Program-made: the position numbers and the translations under genes
Assembly (NCBI GenBank): GCA_039024635.1
Contig: JBCCQA010000036.1
Location: forward strand, 1 to 52,835
Source: Kuafuiihalomonas sp039024635
Lineage (GTDB): Bacteria > Myxococcota > Kuafuiibacteriia > Kuafuiibacteriales > Kuafuiibacteriaceae
DNA length: 52,835 nucleotides
Direction of reading: 5' to 3'
The notes under the pieces: model-generated
What the model was told of the DNA's origin: nothing
Database searches by the model: none
What the model saw: only the letters and a program-made list of their open reading frames with translations
Part shown: positions 8,555 to 16,782 of the stretch, in pieces
Numbering within the stretch: position 1 is the stretch's first letter
Layout of the letters: each line of letters begins with the position of its first letter

Positions 8555-9454
8555 TCAGGGTCGCCATCGAAGGCCCAGGCCAATGACGGGGTGTATCGGC
8601 CAGCTCCGGTCCACCTGGAGGCGCCCCTCCGCGCTTCGAAGGGACAGAGTCAGGCGCTGCGGCGCCACGTCGGCCCGAGCCTGGAGCATCAAACTCCAGC
8701 TGTCGCTGGGCGCCCAGTCCAGGCTCAAAGCCGGCCCCAGGACGAGCGAAGCCGTGGTTTGGCTTTCGGTCCCCTGAAGGCCTGTCTCCCCCGGGACGGG
8801 GCTGGTCTGGCGATGAAGGGCCCAGACCCCCAAGCGCCCGCCGCCGGAGAAGGTCCACCGACCTACGGTCCAGCGTCGCCCCGCAGCCAGGCCCCCACCG
8901 AAGCGAAAGAGCGCCAGGCTCAGACGAGGATCGGGCGCACCTTCAGAGCTGCCCAGCCAAGCGTCGGCGGCCAGAAACCAGACTCGGCTCCAGCCCAGCT
9001 CTAGGCCCAGTCGGGGGTGCCAGCCGAGTCCATCTTGCCCCCCCTGCCCGCTCAGTCCCAAGGCCCAGTGGCGGACCTTGCCCTCGACCGGAAGCGCGGT
9101 CGCCACCCCCTCCGACGGAGGCTGCTGGGCTGGTGCCGAGCCTACCCCGGCCCGGGCGCGAAGGGTCGAGACCAAAGCGATGGCTAGCATCTCGGCCCGG
9201 GCGCTCAGGCCACCTTCGAAGCGGCGCGGCGGCCTCGCTTCGAAGGTCTGCAACAAGAAGGCATCTCGCTCCGCCCGAACACAGAGGCCTTCGCCTTCGC
9301 ACGGGCCTCGGTCGAAGCGGACCTCCAGCCCCGAACCCGTCAGCTGACCCCGGACCCGAGCTTCGACCAAGGCCGCCGCGTCGGGCTTCATGTCGAAGGT
9401 GACAGTGCTCGGTGGCGGGGCAGCCAGCAGTCCGAGCATCCACAGGTACGGCAT
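8555..9454 (-). CDS. Predicted outer-membrane beta-barrel protein
   Basis: A 299-residue protein with a short hydrophobic start (MPYLWMLGLLAAPPP), a first domain of about 110 residues, then alternating strands rich in Trp/Gly/Leu (HWALGLSGQGG; RLGLELGWSRVWFLAADAWLG; RWTFSGGGRLGVWALHRQ; IHPVIGLGLRWRP). The strand pattern suggests an outer-membrane barrel, and the C-terminus ends in alternating hydrophobics. The family was not recognised. As first gene of the sigma operon, it may be the envelope component whose state is sensed. It is divergent from the SDR gene at 9527, with a 72-bp gap for promoters. Confidence 0.65.
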   Translation of the reverse strand: MPYLWMLGLLAAPPPSTVTFDMKPDAAALVEARVRGQLTGSGLEVRFDRGPCEGEGLCVRAERDAFLLQTFEARPPRRFEGGLSARAEMLAIALVSTLRARAGVGSAPAQQPPSEGVATALPVEGKVRHWALGLSGQGGQDGLGWHPRLGLELGWSRVWFLAADAWLGSSEGAPDPRLSLALFRFGGGLAAGRRWTVGRWTFSGGGRLGVWALHRQTSPVPGETGLQGTESQTTASLVLGPALSLDWAPSDSWSLMLQARADVAPQRLTLSLRSAEGRLQVDRSWPIHPVIGLGLRWRP

Positions 9455-9526
9455 TCTCAGGTTTCCCGGTGGGCCGGAGCCCCCAACCGATATGACACGA
9501 GGCCGCGGCCGATGCTACGCAGCCCC

Positions 9527-10312
9527 ATGAGCGAACCACGTCACATTCTGGTCTCCGGCGGTACTTCGGGCATCAACCGCGGCATCGCGGAGCGCTTCGC
9601 GTCCCGAGGCGACAATGTCTCGGTGTTCAGCCGTAAGCAGGACAAAGTCGACGACACCGTCGCCGCCCTGAAGCGCTTGGGGAGCGCGGCCTTCGGCACC
9701 ACCGCCGACGTGCGAGACGCCGAGGCCGTAACCGGCGCCATCGGCGCCTGCGTCGAGGCCCAGGGCGAGATCGACGTGCTGATCAGCGGGGCTGCAGGCA
9801 ACTTCTTGGCCCCCGCCGCCGCCATGTCGAGCAACGCCTTTGGCTCGGTGGTGGGTATCGATCTCCAAGGTAGCTTCAACGTGGCTCGAGCTGCTTTCGA
9901 ACATCTGAAGAAACCCGGCAGCTGCTTGATTCAAATCTCGGCCCCTCAGGCCTATGTGCCCATGCTGATGCAGAGCCACGTCTGCGCGGCCAAGGCCGGG
10001 GTCGACATGCTGACCCGAACGCTCGCGCTGGAGTGGGGGTCGATGGGCATTCGCGTGAACTCGATCGTCCCCGGGGCGGTCGACGGGACCGAGGGCATGA
10101 AGCGGCTCCTGACCAACCCCGCCATGAAGGACAAGCTCACAGAGACCATCCCTCTCGGTCGACTCTCCCATCCCGGAGACTGCGCGGACGTGGCCGAGTT
10201 CCTGGCCTCGCCCCAAGGCCAGTACATCACTGGCGTCATCCTTCCCGTCGACGGTGGCTGGTCGCTGGCCGGAGCCTCTCTGATGCAGCACATGATGATG
10301 CAGGGCGGCTGA
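9527..10312 (+). CDS. SDR oxidoreductase, 2,4-dienoyl-CoA reductase-like
   Basis: A 261-residue short-chain dehydrogenase. It has the nucleotide loop GGTSGINRGIA (residues 11-21), NAG-equivalent SGAAGN, and the Lys helix HVCAAKAGVDMLTR. The usual catalytic Tyr of YxxxK is absent. This, together with RVNSIVPGAVDGTEGMKRL, matches the NADPH-dependent 2,4-dienoyl-CoA reductase branch of the SDRs, which removes double bases from polyunsaturated fatty acyl-CoA before beta-oxidation. Substrate assignment is by family only. ATG 9527 (MSEPRH) is preferred over 9512, because the extra five residues fit no homologous strand. It is followed closely by a convergent lipoprotein gene. Confidence 0.88.
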   Translation: MSEPRHILVSGGTSGINRGIAERFASRGDNVSVFSRKQDKVDDTVAALKRLGSAAFGTTADVRDAEAVTGAIGACVEAQGEIDVLISGAAGNFLAPAAAMSSNAFGSVVGIDLQGSFNVARAAFEHLKKPGSCLIQISAPQAYVPMLMQSHVCAAKAGVDMLTRTLALEWGSMGIRVNSIVPGAVDGTEGMKRLLTNPAMKDKLTETIPLGRLSHPGDCADVAEFLASPQGQYITGVILPVDGGWSLAGASLMQHMMMQGG

Positions 10313-10327
10313 TGACGAGCCCGAGGC

Positions 10328-10921
10328 TCAGGGGCCGTCGGGCCCTTGCCGGGGCATCGGCTGGCGGACGAAGGGCGCCGCCGAGCGGCTGGAGCTCGAG
10401 GTTTCGGTCGACGCGGGCGCCGACGTGGACGTCGCGACCGATGTCGATGTTCGCGTAGAGGTGACCGTCTCTCGAGGCGCTGCCTCCGCACGCCGCGGCG
10501 GGATGGGCGCTGGTCGGATGACGTCTTCGGCCCGAAGACCAAGACGCCCCAAGCCCACCGGAAAGCGGGCGTAGGAGGACAGGTGCTCGGGTCTGAGAAT
10601 CCGGACCGACATGTCCGGCCTCTGGCGGTTGTCAGTCGGCTGCGCGGCGTCCAGGACTCGGACCTCTTGGGCCTCATCCCAACGGACCCTCCGAAGGCCG
10701 GTGGGGGTCAGGACGGTCATGACGGGCCCGTCCACCGAAAGCAGCTCACCTTCTATGGCCACGGGCCGCTCGCGCGGAAGCACTCGGACGGCGGAGCCTC
10801 GGACCGGTACATCGCTGAGCCGGGCATACTCTACGCGAAGAAGGGTCCGCTTCGAGCGATCCGAAGGAACGCGCGCACAGGCCACGAGTGAGCAGAGGCC
10901 GATCTTGAGCACCGCCTTCAT
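10328..10921 (-). CDS. Putative lipoprotein, Ser/Thr-rich C-terminus
   Basis: A 197-residue protein. It has a short signal with a Cys at about residue 15 (SLVACARV), followed by a compact beta-rich region (RVLPRERPVAIEGELLSVDGPVMTVLTPTGLRRVRWDEAQEVRVLD) that looks like an SH3-like or RNA-chaperone-type small barrel. The C-terminal third is low-complexity Ser/Thr/Ala with little predicted fold. The ATG overlaps the stop of the upstream gene by 4 bases (ATGA), so it is co-translated with the 516-residue envelope protein. The family was not recognised. The much longer open frame up to 11086 is antisense-like coding bias within the neighbour. Confidence 0.62.
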   Translation of the reverse strand: MKAVLKIGLCSLVACARVPSDRSKRTLLRVEYARLSDVPVRGSAVRVLPRERPVAIEGELLSVDGPVMTVLTPTGLRRVRWDEAQEVRVLDAAQPTDNRQRPDMSVRILRPEHLSSYARFPVGLGRLGLRAEDVIRPAPIPPRRAEAAPRETVTSTRTSTSVATSTSAPASTETSSSSRSAAPFVRQPMPRQGPDGP

Positions 10922-12468
10922 AGGGGCGCTCGGATTGTCCCCGCCCAAAAAGCATCTTCGAGCCAGGGCTCCATATGCTTGTAGACCGGCGCGAAGTCTC
11001 GAAAGGCTGCCATGGGCCGGTCGAGGTAGCGCTCGAAGGCCTCCAGATCCTGGGCCCGATTGTCGGCCCAGTCGGGTCGGATCCACTCGTGATAGAAGCC
11101 GGTCGCGTCCAGGAAGAGCTCACGTCGGCCCCCTTCCAGGGCAAAGGCCAGCCGCAAGGACTGTCCCCCCAGCGTGATGAGCGGGCGCTCGGGATCCCGG
11201 AGGGCGGCCGCGGCCTGGGCGGCGTCCAAACCCTTCGCCTCGACGACGGAGGGAGCCGACCATTCCAGCTCGACTTCCGGTCCGAGCTCCACCAGCTGGA
11301 CGGCGTCGAGCACGAAGAAGCCTCTCGCCATCTCGAGCCGCACAGCGAGGGCCTCGCCAGAGAGCCCTTCGGGCAGAGGCAGCAGCTGGGTGTCGGCGGC
11401 CATGGGCCCGACCTCCCGGAAGTCACCGACCGAATGCCAACCGTCCGGTGTTTCGATGAAGACCTCCAGTGCGCCCATGGCCCTCCCAAAACGAAAGACC
11501 CGTGCCACCAGGGCCGGCTCCCGCTCCAGTCGGGCCATGAAGTGGCCCGCCTCGTCGCCCAGCAGCTGGAACATCCGATACAGCATCCAGGTGCCCATCA
11601 GCGAGCGGTGCCCAGTCAGCGCCAACCCATAGCGCTTGTCTGGCGTCAAACGCACGCCGCCGAAGTCGAGCTCGACCTGAGCGCTCGCGGCGAGATCCTC
11701 GGGATCGGCGGGCACCGAAGCCTCGAAGCGATCCGCTTGGGCTAGGGCGGGCGCGCAGTCCTGACCCAAGCCGAAGCAAAGGGTCGGTCCGCCGAGCTCG
11801 CGAACCGCGATGGCCGAGCCGTTCTCCACTCGACGCACCCGGTCGAAGCCGCTGGGAATGAGTGCGCTGGCCAGCTTCAGGTCCTGGACGTAGTGGGTCT
11901 CGGGGAACTCATTGCGCATCGTGAGTTCGAAGCTCTCGCCCTCGAAAGGGCCGATAGCGTCGATGTCCCTATGAGCAAAGGGACGCGCCATGGCGTGGGA
12001 AAAGGCTTCGGCCACGGGCCCCTCGACCCCGTCTCGATAGAAGGTCGGACAGGACCCGGTGGCGGCGATGATCGCGGCCGTGAGCCCCGTGATGATCACC
12101 AGGCCGAGGAGGACTCCGCCAACGATCGCGCCGGCCGTGGACCTTTGGATGAGGTCCAGATCCGCCGACTCCAGCAGGGCGATCTCCTCGCCCGTAAGCG
12201 TGAAAGAACCGCGGGCGACGAGTCGACGCTGAAGGTCGTACTTTCTTCCGTGGCCGACGAGGTGACCGTCCTCCAGCCCGTACCTCGACAGGACGACGAG
12301 GCTGCCATCCCTGAGGTGGGCCCGTACGAAGCGATCGCTACTCGCCAGGCCTCGGCGGTCCATGGTGGTCTTGCTGACCCTCCACGTCGTGGCGGTCTGG
12401 CAGGCCAAGCCGAAACTCAGGAGCGTCAGCAGCGCGACGGTTCGAAAGCACCCGATGGCCAAACTCAT
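10918..12468 (-). CDS. Large lipoprotein with membrane segment, unknown function
   Basis: A 516-residue protein. The signal peptide ends LSFGLAC, so Cys near residue 23 should be lipidated. A second hydrophobic stretch (AIVGGVLLGLVIITGLTAAIIAATG, about residues 113-137) is followed by a soluble domain of about 370 residues with regular beta strands and no motif I recognise. The segment ETPDGWHSVGDFREVGP resembles strands of discoidin/sugar-binding beta sandwiches, a weak impression only. The ATG at 12468 is chosen because the signal peptide begins there; the frame is open to 12714 without a convincing start. It is coupled to the lipoprotein gene at 10921. Confidence 0.68.
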   Translation of the reverse strand: MSLAIGCFRTVALLTLLSFGLACQTATTWRVSKTTMDRRGLASSDRFVRAHLRDGSLVVLSRYGLEDGHLVGHGRKYDLQRRLVARGSFTLTGEEIALLESADLDLIQRSTAGAIVGGVLLGLVIITGLTAAIIAATGSCPTFYRDGVEGPVAEAFSHAMARPFAHRDIDAIGPFEGESFELTMRNEFPETHYVQDLKLASALIPSGFDRVRRVENGSAIAVRELGGPTLCFGLGQDCAPALAQADRFEASVPADPEDLAASAQVELDFGGVRLTPDKRYGLALTGHRSLMGTWMLYRMFQLLGDEAGHFMARLEREPALVARVFRFGRAMGALEVFIETPDGWHSVGDFREVGPMAADTQLLPLPEGLSGEALAVRLEMARGFFVLDAVQLVELGPEVELEWSAPSVVEAKGLDAAQAAAALRDPERPLITLGGQSLRLAFALEGGRRELFLDATGFYHEWIRPDWADNRAQDLEAFERYLDRPMAAFRDFAPVYKHMEPWLEDAFWAGTIRAPL

Positions 12469-12572
12469 GGGCCTCGGTAACCGATCGCTGAATGGGTCAA
12501 AAGTAGAGGAGGAGCCTAGCGGTCCCTTTGAACCCCGACTCAGAAAACCGAGGGACTGAACAAGAGGGGCTC

Positions 12573-12863
12573 CTACTTCTTGAAGAGCGCTTCCAGTTTC
12601 GACAGAGCGGCCGCCTGGTCCTCCTGCACGTGCTCGCCCTCCTTCGGAATGAAGTAGGTGCAGAAGTTGGCCTTCTCTTTGTCCGGCTCCCAAAGGGTCG
12701 TCGATTCGCGACACTGATTGTGCACGAAGGGATCGTAGAAGTTGCAGTTCTTACAGCAGTGCAGCGCCTCGCCGCAGTGCTCGCAGTCGTCGGACCGCTT
12801 CACCTTGTCGATGAGCTCGATCTCGCCGCCGCAGGAATGGCAGTGAATGGTCACCGGGTACAT
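12573..12863 (-). CDS. Small zinc-ribbon protein
   Basis: A 96-residue protein with 11 cysteines. It opens with CHSCGG, a classic ribbon knuckle, and has CEHCGEALHCCKNCNFYDP in the middle and a single Cys near the start of a charged C-terminal tail (FCTYF). It probably folds around one or two Zn ions. It has no signal peptide, so a cytosolic location is inferred. The YDPFVHNQCRES segment after the second knuckle is unusual and may mark a conserved myxobacterial family. Partner and role are unknown. It lies 48 bases after the upstream DUF5658 gene and may share its transcript. Confidence 0.72.
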   Translation of the reverse strand: MYPVTIHCHSCGGEIELIDKVKRSDDCEHCGEALHCCKNCNFYDPFVHNQCRESTTLWEPDKEKANFCTYFIPKEGEHVQEDQAAALSKLEALFKK

Positions 12864-12911
12864 GTCTTCGTCCTGCGCCTGGATGCGCGGCGCTGCAAGC
12901 GCATAGCGGGA

Positions 12912-13358
12912 TCAGAGCCCGATGATCATCGCCACCCGCTCGACCTCCCGGCCCAGGCCGAGCTGAAAGGCCTGCAGGTGATAGAGCAGCAGTAGGTAGT
13001 AGACGATGAACATGGCGAAGATGGCCACCACCGAGCTCCCTCGCTGGCGGTTCCGCCACAGGAGGATGGAGCCCAGACCGACCAGGCTCATTTTGGTCGC
13101 CACGAAAAGAAGCGGGCTCTCGATGACCAGCTCGGCCAGAAGTGGGTTGGCCTCGACCGCCATGCCGGAAGACACCCAGTGAAGGGTCAAAAAGGCGTCG
13201 GCCAGGTTCAGGATCAGGACCGCCAAGAGCACGCCTCGCAACCACTGAAACTGTCCTTCAGTCCCGACGCCCTGAAACCGGGGCAAATCGAAGCTGGGAA
13301 CCGGTAGTTCGAAGCTTGGGACCGGCAGCTCTGCGACCTTGGCCTGGGAGAGGGACAT
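12912..13358 (-). CDS. DUF5658-like membrane protein
   Basis: A 148-residue protein. A short N-terminal part holds two nearly identical units, LPVPSFELPVPSFDLP, and is followed by three membrane helices: LRGVLLAVLILNLADAFLTL, an ESPLLFVATKMSLVGLGSILLW helix pair region, and VVAIFAMFIVYYLLLLYHL. The motif NLADAFLTLHWVSSGMAVEANPL is the DUF5658 hallmark. The family function is unknown. ATG 13358 is selected. The frame is open to 13433, but those 25 residues look non-coding. Confidence 0.72.
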   Translation of the reverse strand: MSLSQAKVAELPVPSFELPVPSFDLPRFQGVGTEGQFQWLRGVLLAVLILNLADAFLTLHWVSSGMAVEANPLLAELVIESPLLFVATKMSLVGLGSILLWRNRQRGSSVVAIFAMFIVYYLLLLYHLQAFQLGLGREVERVAMIIGL

Positions 13359-13457
13359 CTCCCGCCCCGCACCCCTTCGATACGGCGATGTAGGTCCCGG
13401 TGACATGCACTCCGACGCTATGCGCCGGGTCACGGTGTCGACAAGATGTCACCTCCC

Positions 13458-14450
13458 CTATGTTCGCGCTCTCGTCAGACCTGAAAGGCCACCGGCGCCT
13501 GCCACCAATAATCCCGCGGCGCCAATGACCGTCATGGTCAGTACCTGCACCCCATGGGCCACCAGGGCCGCCGCGGCGGCTTCCGTGGGCGGCACGCCGA
13601 AAGGGGTTAAGCCTAGGGTAAAACCTAATTCAAAGGTCCCAGCGAAGGCCGGACCCGCCGGGACCATGATGGCAAACGTGGCCACCGATACGACGAAGGG
13701 GCCGGACATCCAGCTGATTTCGCCAGCCAAGGCCTGGACCAGGACCCAGGTCACGTAGCCGTTGGCCAACCAGAAGACTCCGGTGAGGCCCACGAAGCCC
13801 ACGGTCCGTGCGGGATGCCGAAGCGGCGCAAGACCCGAGAGGAACTGGCTCCAAAGGACGAGTCCTTTGGCCTTTAGTCTCGGCCCCAGCAGGCCAAGGC
13901 CCACCCCCAGGACCCGGGTGCAAGGCCCAGGCCAAACCAGGGCACCCGCCAGGAAGAGCATGACCAGAGCGAAGAAGCCCAGAGCAGCCAGAGACCCCCT
14001 CCGCACGGCATGAGGGAGGGCACCAGGGAGAAAGGCCGAGACCGAGAAGAACATCATCACGTTCAGGAGGCCGTCCGCCGCGCGTTCGATGACCACGCTC
14101 GTCAGCCCTTTGGTGAAGCCAAGCTTGCGGGCGGTCATCGTCGGCCGAACAAACTCTCCCAGCCGCAGGGGGAGGAAGAAAGTGGCAGGAAAGCCGACGC
14201 TACCGGCTGCGATGATCTCCCGCCAGCTCACCGGTCCCAGCGGTCGAACCAGGAGTCCCCATCGCAATACGCGCACGCCGTGCACCGCGAGCTGCCCCAG
14301 GAAGTAGGTCCCCCAGACAGCGATGGGGACCGCCGCCACCCGGGCCTGAACCACGCCGAAGTCCACGTCTCGCAAGGCAATTCCAAAGGCGAGGACGGAA
14401 AGCACCACGGCGAGCAAGGCTTGCAGGGCGCGGCGCGGCGAGAGCCTCAT
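13458..14450 (-). CDS. UPF0104/LPG-synthase-TM family membrane protein
   Basis: A 330-residue integral membrane protein with about eight helices. It starts LQALLAVVLSVLAFGIAL and has the typical family segments RVLRWGLLVRPLG, FPATFFLPLRLGEFVRP and a late GLTPFGVPPTEAAAAALV region. Related proteins are the membrane half of lysylphosphatidylglycerol synthase/flippase MprF and glycosyltransferase-associated flippases. The soluble aminoacyl-transferase half is missing, so lipid or polyprenyl-sugar transport is more likely than synthesis. The ATG at 14450 is used; the frame to 14540 adds 30 polar residues without support. It is divergent from the YceI gene. Confidence 0.82.
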   Translation of the reverse strand: MRLSPRRALQALLAVVLSVLAFGIALRDVDFGVVQARVAAVPIAVWGTYFLGQLAVHGVRVLRWGLLVRPLGPVSWREIIAAGSVGFPATFFLPLRLGEFVRPTMTARKLGFTKGLTSVVIERAADGLLNVMMFFSVSAFLPGALPHAVRRGSLAALGFFALVMLFLAGALVWPGPCTRVLGVGLGLLGPRLKAKGLVLWSQFLSGLAPLRHPARTVGFVGLTGVFWLANGYVTWVLVQALAGEISWMSGPFVVSVATFAIMVPAGPAFAGTFELGFTLGLTPFGVPPTEAAAAALVAHGVQVLTMTVIGAAGLLVAGAGGLSGLTRART

Positions 14451-14554
14451 TCCCGTCACTGTTCTCCGATTTCGAACGCTGTTGACCCGAGCTGACTCAT
14501 TGTCGAGCCGCCGGAAGAGCACGAAGCTCCAGGCGTTCACAAGGACGAACAGAA

Positions 14555-15175
14555 ATGAACTTCAGCAAGATCACCAACCTGACCCTCGCTTCCGCCCTCG
14601 TCTTCGTCGCCGGCCCCGCCGGCGCCGACAATCACGAGGAGTGGGCGCTCGACGCGGCTCACGCCGACGTAGCCTTCTCCGTCACCCACCTCGCCATTAG
14701 CGAGGTCACGGGCAAGTTCAAGGCCGTCTCCGGCTCCATGCACTTCGACGAGGCGAACATCGCCGAGAGCTCGGTCGAGGTCACCGTAGACCTCTCATCG
14801 GTGGACACGGGCCAAGCCAAGCGCGACGGCCACCTGCAAAGCGCCGACTTCTTCAACGTCGAGAAGAACCCGAGCATGACCTTCAAGTCGACGAAGGTGA
14901 AAAGGGCCGGCAAGGGGAAGCTCAAGGTGACGGGCGACCTGACCCTCCATGGCGTCACGAAGTCGGTCGTCCTGGACGTGGTCGGTCCCTCCCAAGCCAC
15001 CAAGAACCCCTTCTCGGGCAACACCCACCGGGCCTTCACGGCCACCGGCACCATCGACCGCCGAGACTTCGGGCTGACCTGGAACAAGGCCCTCGAGAGC
15101 GGAGGCGTGGTGGTCGGCCACGAGGTCCGGATTCGAATCTCGGCCGAGTTCGTGAAGCCCACCGGCGAGGCCTGA
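14555..15175 (+). CDS. YceI-family periplasmic lipid-binding protein
   Basis: A 206-residue protein with a cleavable signal (to about AGADNHE). It has the YceI barrel: WALDAAHADVAFSVTHLAISEVTGKF at the start, VDLSSVDTGQAKRDGHLQSADFFNVEKNPSMTFKSTKV in the middle and DRRDFGLTWNKALESGGVVVGHEVRI at the end. YceI proteins bind isoprenoid or fatty amphiphiles in the periplasm; some bacterial members are stress-induced. The length and all landmark motifs are normal. It is transcribed away from the UPF0104 gene. Confidence 0.93.
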   Translation: MNFSKITNLTLASALVFVAGPAGADNHEEWALDAAHADVAFSVTHLAISEVTGKFKAVSGSMHFDEANIAESSVEVTVDLSSVDTGQAKRDGHLQSADFFNVEKNPSMTFKSTKVKRAGKGKLKVTGDLTLHGVTKSVVLDVVGPSQATKNPFSGNTHRAFTATGTIDRRDFGLTWNKALESGGVVVGHEVRIRISAEFVKPTGEA

Positions 15176-15182
15176 CAAGACC

Positions 15183-15425
15183 TCAGCAGGTCGAGGACCC
15201 CCGGGGCGAAGACAGCGCCTCGGGGGCTTCATGGATCCAGGGCAGCGGCAGGGTCTCTTCGAGATTTCGGCGCCGCCACCGGAGGAACACCACTTGGGGA
15301 ATGGCGAAGCACGCCCCGCTCAGGACCGCATTGGACAGGATCGGCCAGGACGCGAGGGCCCCGAGAAGGAGCTGCCCAAGGAAGAGGCTCAGCCCCCAAA
15401 AGACGCCTCGCCCCAGCGACGACAT
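15183..15425 (-). CDS. Small two-helix membrane protein
   Basis: An 80-residue protein with two predicted helices, VFWGLSLFLGQLLLGALASWPIL and a shorter AVLSGACFAIPQVVFL, followed by an Arg-rich boundary and a short polar tail. No family was recognised. It is convergent with the YceI gene (7 bases apart), so a shared terminator is likely. A shadow reading frame on the other strand was judged less convincing because it lacks hydrophobic segments. Confidence 0.5.
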   Translation of the reverse strand: MSSLGRGVFWGLSLFLGQLLLGALASWPILSNAVLSGACFAIPQVVFLRWRRRNLEETLPLPWIHEAPEALSSPRGSSTC

Positions 15426-15576
15426 GTGGGTGAGCTAACGACACCGTAGACCCTTGGCAAGCGCGGGTCTGGACCCAAGGGCGCGAAGATCATCCCTGCA
15501 CCGCCGCCTTTTTCCCCGCCTCTCGCAGCAGTCCTGTTTTTTTGCCGAAAGGCGCGCCGGCCGACATAGATGAGCG

Positions 15577-16320
15577 ATGAGATCGCCCATCCCTTTGGCG
15601 ATGCTGGGCTTTTGCCTGGTCGTCTTGGCCCCCCCATCGGCGAGTGCTCGCTCCACCTACGTCATCCAGATCCCGAACGCACCGAACAGCTGCAACACCT
15701 GTCACCAGTTCGGGGGCGGAACGCCCCGAAACGTCTTCGGCCTGGACGTGGAGGCGACACTGAGTGGGGGAGCCGTGGACTGGAGCGCTATCTTCGCCCT
15801 GGACTCGGACAACGACGGGTACACGAACGGGCAGGAGCTCGCGGACCCAAACGGCGAGTGGACCAGAGGAGACAGTCGGCCGGACGGCAACACGTCATTC
15901 CCCGGCGATAGCAACAGCACCCTTTGCGACAACGGAACCCTGGAGTTGGACTTCGGCGAGACCTGCGATTTGGACGACTTCGGGGGCGAGACGTGTGAAA
16001 GCCAAGGCTTCGCGGGCGGCGCGCTCAGCTGTGAGGGCTGCCGAATCTCTACCACCGGCTGCAACGACGGGATGGAGGACATGGGGACGCCGGACATGGG
16101 GCCCGCCGACACGGGCGTCGAAGACCTGGGCGCCCCCGCCGACATGGGATCGGGCAGCGGCGAAGCCGACGCAGGCGTGGCGCCGGCGCCCGATGCCGGC
16201 GTCACGGCGCCGAGTCCCGGGGGCGAAGACGAGGGCGATGGCTGCCAGGGCGTGACCGCCAGCTCCTTGCTCTGGCTGCTCCTGCCGTTCGGCCTCCGTA
16301 GACGACGAAGCTGCGCGTGA
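15577..16320 (+). CDS. Monoheme exported protein with MYXO-CTERM-like tail
   Basis: A 247-residue secreted protein. Signal peptide to about SASA; one c-type haem motif CNTCH near residue 40; an EF-hand-like DSDNDGYTNGQELADPNG loop, probably Ca-binding; then a Cys-rich CDNGTLELDFGETCDLD block like the Cys repeats of myxobacterial surface proteins. A long low-complexity Asp/Gly/Met/Ala linker follows. The last 30 residues run GDGCQG - hydrophobic helix - LRRRRSCA, with the lone Cys before a membrane helix and a basic end. That is the MYXO-CTERM plan: attachment to the outer surface after processing by a CPBP-family myxosortase. The gene lies 195 bases before the exosortase E unit. Confidence 0.8.
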   Translation: MRSPIPLAMLGFCLVVLAPPSASARSTYVIQIPNAPNSCNTCHQFGGGTPRNVFGLDVEATLSGGAVDWSAIFALDSDNDGYTNGQELADPNGEWTRGDSRPDGNTSFPGDSNSTLCDNGTLELDFGETCDLDDFGGETCESQGFAGGALSCEGCRISTTGCNDGMEDMGTPDMGPADTGVEDLGAPADMGSGSGEADAGVAPAPDAGVTAPSPGGEDEGDGCQGVTASSLLWLLLPFGLRRRRSCA

Positions 16321-16514
16321 ACCCGGACGGCATTGGCCTTTTGGCCGTCTAGACAGGCCCAACCCAAATTTCTTGCCGAGGCCATTGACGAGACCGCCCA
16401 AGATCCCTCAAACAAATGCATAGCTGGGGCGGATGCCTCCTTCGGCGCAAGGTTCTTCGAGCGGAGCGCCGTACTTTTGACGAGCTGACGAACAAACCGA
16501 CTACGAGACACTCC

Positions 16515-16775
16515 ATGCGCAAGACCATTCGAACCCTCCTATTCTCCACCGTTTTCGCCAGCATCGCCCTGGGCGTCGCGCCGGGCTTCGAGGCCCGGGA
16601 TGCCGAGGCCGGCTGGCTTCAGAACGTGATGCGTCGCATCTGGTCCGCCGTGACCGGGGGCGGCGGAAGGGCTGTGCCCGAGCTCGACCCGAACGTGGCC
16701 GGCCAGGCCGCCCTGATCGTTCTCGGCGGCACCGCAATTGCCCTGCATCGCCGCCGTCGCGACGACCAAGCCTGA
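16515..16775 (+). CDS. VPEID-CTERM sorting-domain protein
   Basis: An 86-residue protein. A signal peptide (about residues 1-32, ending RDAEA), a spacer GWLQNVMRRIWSAVTGGGG, the motif VPELD at residues 54-58, a hydrophobic helix (AGQAALIVLGGTAIAL), and a basic tail RRRRDD. This matches the VPEID-CTERM class of exosortase targets, with the variant Leu at the fourth motif position. After both cleavages only about 21-25 residues remain, including two Trp and three Arg. ATG 16515 is preferred because the signal peptide starts there. It ends 7 bases before the exosortase start, so the pair is an operon. Confidence 0.85.
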   Translation: MRKTIRTLLFSTVFASIALGVAPGFEARDAEAGWLQNVMRRIWSAVTGGGGRAVPELDPNVAGQAALIVLGGTAIALHRRRRDDQA

Positions 16776-16782
16776 AGAGCCC

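Noticed and set aside
15530..15545. T-rich tract as a terminator before the haem protein
   Set aside because: No stable stem precedes the tract, so the run of T alone is not enough.
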